Origin: a virus
Length of the DNA: 64,000 bases
Direction: 5' to 3' (one strand)
Virus record (IMG/VR): IMGVR_UViG_3300030333_007852
Coordinates: 1 to 64,000 of that record
Below the pieces are notes generated by a model. That model was not told the DNA's origin. It worked only from the letters and a program-made list of their open reading frames with translations, and made no database searches. Of the stretch, positions 62,959-64,000 are shown piece after piece. Position 1 is the stretch's first letter. Each line of letters starts with the position of its first letter. The translations under genes were made by a program, and so were the position numbers.

Positions 62959-62964
62959 ATTATA
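62959..62964 (-). promoter_or_regulatory. Early-type -10 box (TATAAT)
   Basis: Ends 6 nt before the ATG at 62952; overlaps the end of the pyrophosphatase gene. Confidence 0.55.
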
Positions 62965-63514
62965 TATCAGGTAGCTCGTTTATCAATTTAGTTTTCCACC
63001 TTTTATGAGCTTCTGTAATAATCTTTTTGGATTCAGATCTTGAAAGCCAGCCATTAATTTTTACTTCTTTATTTTCTTCAAGATCTTTATAATGTGTAAA
63101 AAAGTTTTGAGTTGTTTTTATCCAGTGAGGGTCAAGATCTTTTATACTTTTATACTCCTTGACATGAGATGTAGGGACAACTAAAACCTTATAATCTTTT
63201 TTACCCGTGTCGTCCATATCGAGGCAACCAATAGGTTTACACTCAACTAATGTACTAGTACGTATAGGTGTGTTATTATAAATTAAAATATCTAGAGGGT
63301 CGTCATCTAGAGCATAAGTTTGAGGAATAAAACCATAAGAACAAGTATATCTCATACTACTATACAAACAACGGCTTAACTTAAAAATATCGTATTTTTC
63401 AACATATTCATATTTCGCGTTTGTGTCTTTTTCTACCTCAACTATACAATTTATAATTGAAGGAAAATTTTCGCCTATACTAACATCGTTTACTAAATTT
63501 CTCATTTTTTCCAA
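62960..63514 (-). CDS. ppa: Inorganic pyrophosphatase (family I)
   Basis: 184 residues. YGFIPQTYALDDDPLDILIY (about 60-79) contains the family signature Asp-x-Asp-Pro-x-Asp that binds metal, preceded by a Tyr-Gly-Phe-Ile-Pro strand; VECKPIGCLDMDDTGKKDYK supplies a second Asp cluster. It hydrolyses pyrophosphate released by DNA and RNA synthesis, which would pull phage replication forward. It overlaps the methyltransferase-like gene upstream by 13 bp. Cytoplasmic. Confidence 0.85.
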   Translation of the reverse strand: MEKMRNLVNDVSIGENFPSIINCIVEVEKDTNAKYEYVEKYDIFKLSRCLYSSMRYTCSYGFIPQTYALDDDPLDILIYNNTPIRTSTLVECKPIGCLDMDDTGKKDYKVLVVPTSHVKEYKSIKDLDPHWIKTTQNFFTHYKDLEENKEVKINGWLSRSESKKIITEAHKRWKTKLINELPDI

Positions 63515-64000
63515 TACATAATGATATTATCATATCGATTTCTTTTTTTATTTTGCTCAACCCTATCTTTGTTTAAGTCAAGTTTAACCCAACCTTCTTG
63601 AAATTCAAGTTGTTTAGTAGCTTCTATAGATTCTATATCTTCTATAATATACAATCCTCCTTTTTTAACTTTACTATACATATACTTCAAAGACAAAACT
63701 TGGTCGCCTATTTTATGACTTCCATCATCTATAATAATATCGTAAAAATCGTCCTCTAAAGTATCAATGTATTCTTTATCTGTACCGCTTTTTTTAACTA
63801 AGTTAACTCTTTCGTGGTACATAAATCTGTTAGCATCTTTTACTATACCTTCATTAAGAAACAAATCTACCCCTGTAATATAAACATCGTCAAAATACTG
63901 TAACCATAAATTAATAGAGCCACCATGAGCTATTCCTATTTCAAGTATTTGTAAATCATCTTTATTTTTATATTCTTTAAAAGCTTCTTCATAAAAGCCT
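63502..64000 (-). CDS. Class I SAM-dependent methyltransferase (N-terminus outside the window)
   Basis: The frame is open to the right edge; 165 residues are visible. LEIGIAHGGSINLWLQYF is SAM-binding motif I, YITGVDLF the acidic strand 2, and DIIIDDGSHKIGDQ with GGLYIIEDI the post-I and motif III region, as in macrocin/CmcI-type O-methyltransferases. The substrate is unknown; sugars, small metabolites or surface glycans are typical for relatives. It overlaps the pyrophosphatase gene. The true start lies beyond position 64000. Confidence 0.75.
   Translation of the reverse strand, partial: GFYEEAFKEYKNKDDLQILEIGIAHGGSINLWLQYFDDVYITGVDLFLNEGIVKDANRFMYHERVNLVKKSGTDKEYIDTLEDDFYDIIIDDGSHKIGDQVLSLKYMYSKVKKGGLYIIEDIESIEATKQLEFQEGWVKLDLNKDRVEQNKKRNRYDNIIMYWKK

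Overview
The window looks like part of the genome of a T4-type tailed phage (contractile tail, myovirus), probably from a marine or other aquatic metagenome. The basis is a T4-style virion module recognised from the protein sequences: portal gp20, sheath-completion gp15, baseplate wedge gp6 and gp25, a gp53-like wedge protein, gp48/54- and gp27-like hub proteins, a tape measure and a gp26-like chaperone. T4-style replication accessories are also present: two gp44-like clamp-loader subunits, a gp62-like subunit, dUTPase, a DinG/XPD-type helicase and a gp31/GroES-like co-chaperonin. The DNA is AT-rich (about two thirds by eye) and tightly packed. I see no rRNA, tRNA, CRISPR, integrase, transposase or reverse transcriptase. 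The host cannot be named from the sequence, and the marine origin is an inference.

Layout from left to right. 1-9.2 kb is an accessory region: a phosphoribosyltransferase/LMW-phosphatase operon, a sulfotransferase-like gene, a RadA-like ATPase, a glycosyltransferase-like gene, a GIY-YIG nuclease, DUF932, zinc-ribbon proteins, a staphylococcal-type nuclease and small membrane proteins. 9.2-12.9 kb holds three more glycosyltransferase-like genes and small unknowns, including a possible -1 frameshift pair. 12.9-25.3 kb is a minus-strand adhesin/baseplate block, two of whose proteins carry Thr/Pro-rich stalks, ending with gp6 and gp25. 25.4-30.5 kb carries the two clamp-loader paralogs, dUTPase, two secreted proteins (one with a heavy-metal-associated domain), a GC-rich structured spacer and an antitoxin-like domain. 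30.5-38.7 kb is a small-terminase candidate, the baseplate hub and the tape measure. 38.7-42.2 kb holds a PD-(D/E)XK nuclease, small unknowns and a holin. 42.2-58.2 kb is tail fibres, Cys-rich proteins, portal, a trypsin-like protease, a 2075-residue Thr/Pro-stalk protein and gp15. 58.2-64 kb is helicase, co-chaperonin, gp62-like subunit, ferredoxin, DUF366, pyrophosphatase and a methyltransferase cut by the window edge.

Two features stand out. First, promoter-like hexamers sit at a fixed, very short distance from start codons. TAAATA (T4 late-type) ends 5-8 nt before the start of 29 genes, 26 of them at 5-6 nt. TATAAT-like boxes end 6-8 nt before about a dozen others, mostly enzymes and small regulators. 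At that spacing transcription should begin at or next to the start codon, so most promoter-proximal genes are predicted to be leaderless; some operon-internal genes have ordinary Shine-Dalgarno sites. The spacing was used here to choose several starts, including three GTG starts. Second, four virion-type proteins share long stalks in which nearly every second residue is threonine, next to a virion-region serine protease. The same genome encodes four glycosyltransferase-like proteins and a sulfotransferase-like protein, which suggests, as inference only, a phage-encoded system for decorating its own mucin-like fibres.
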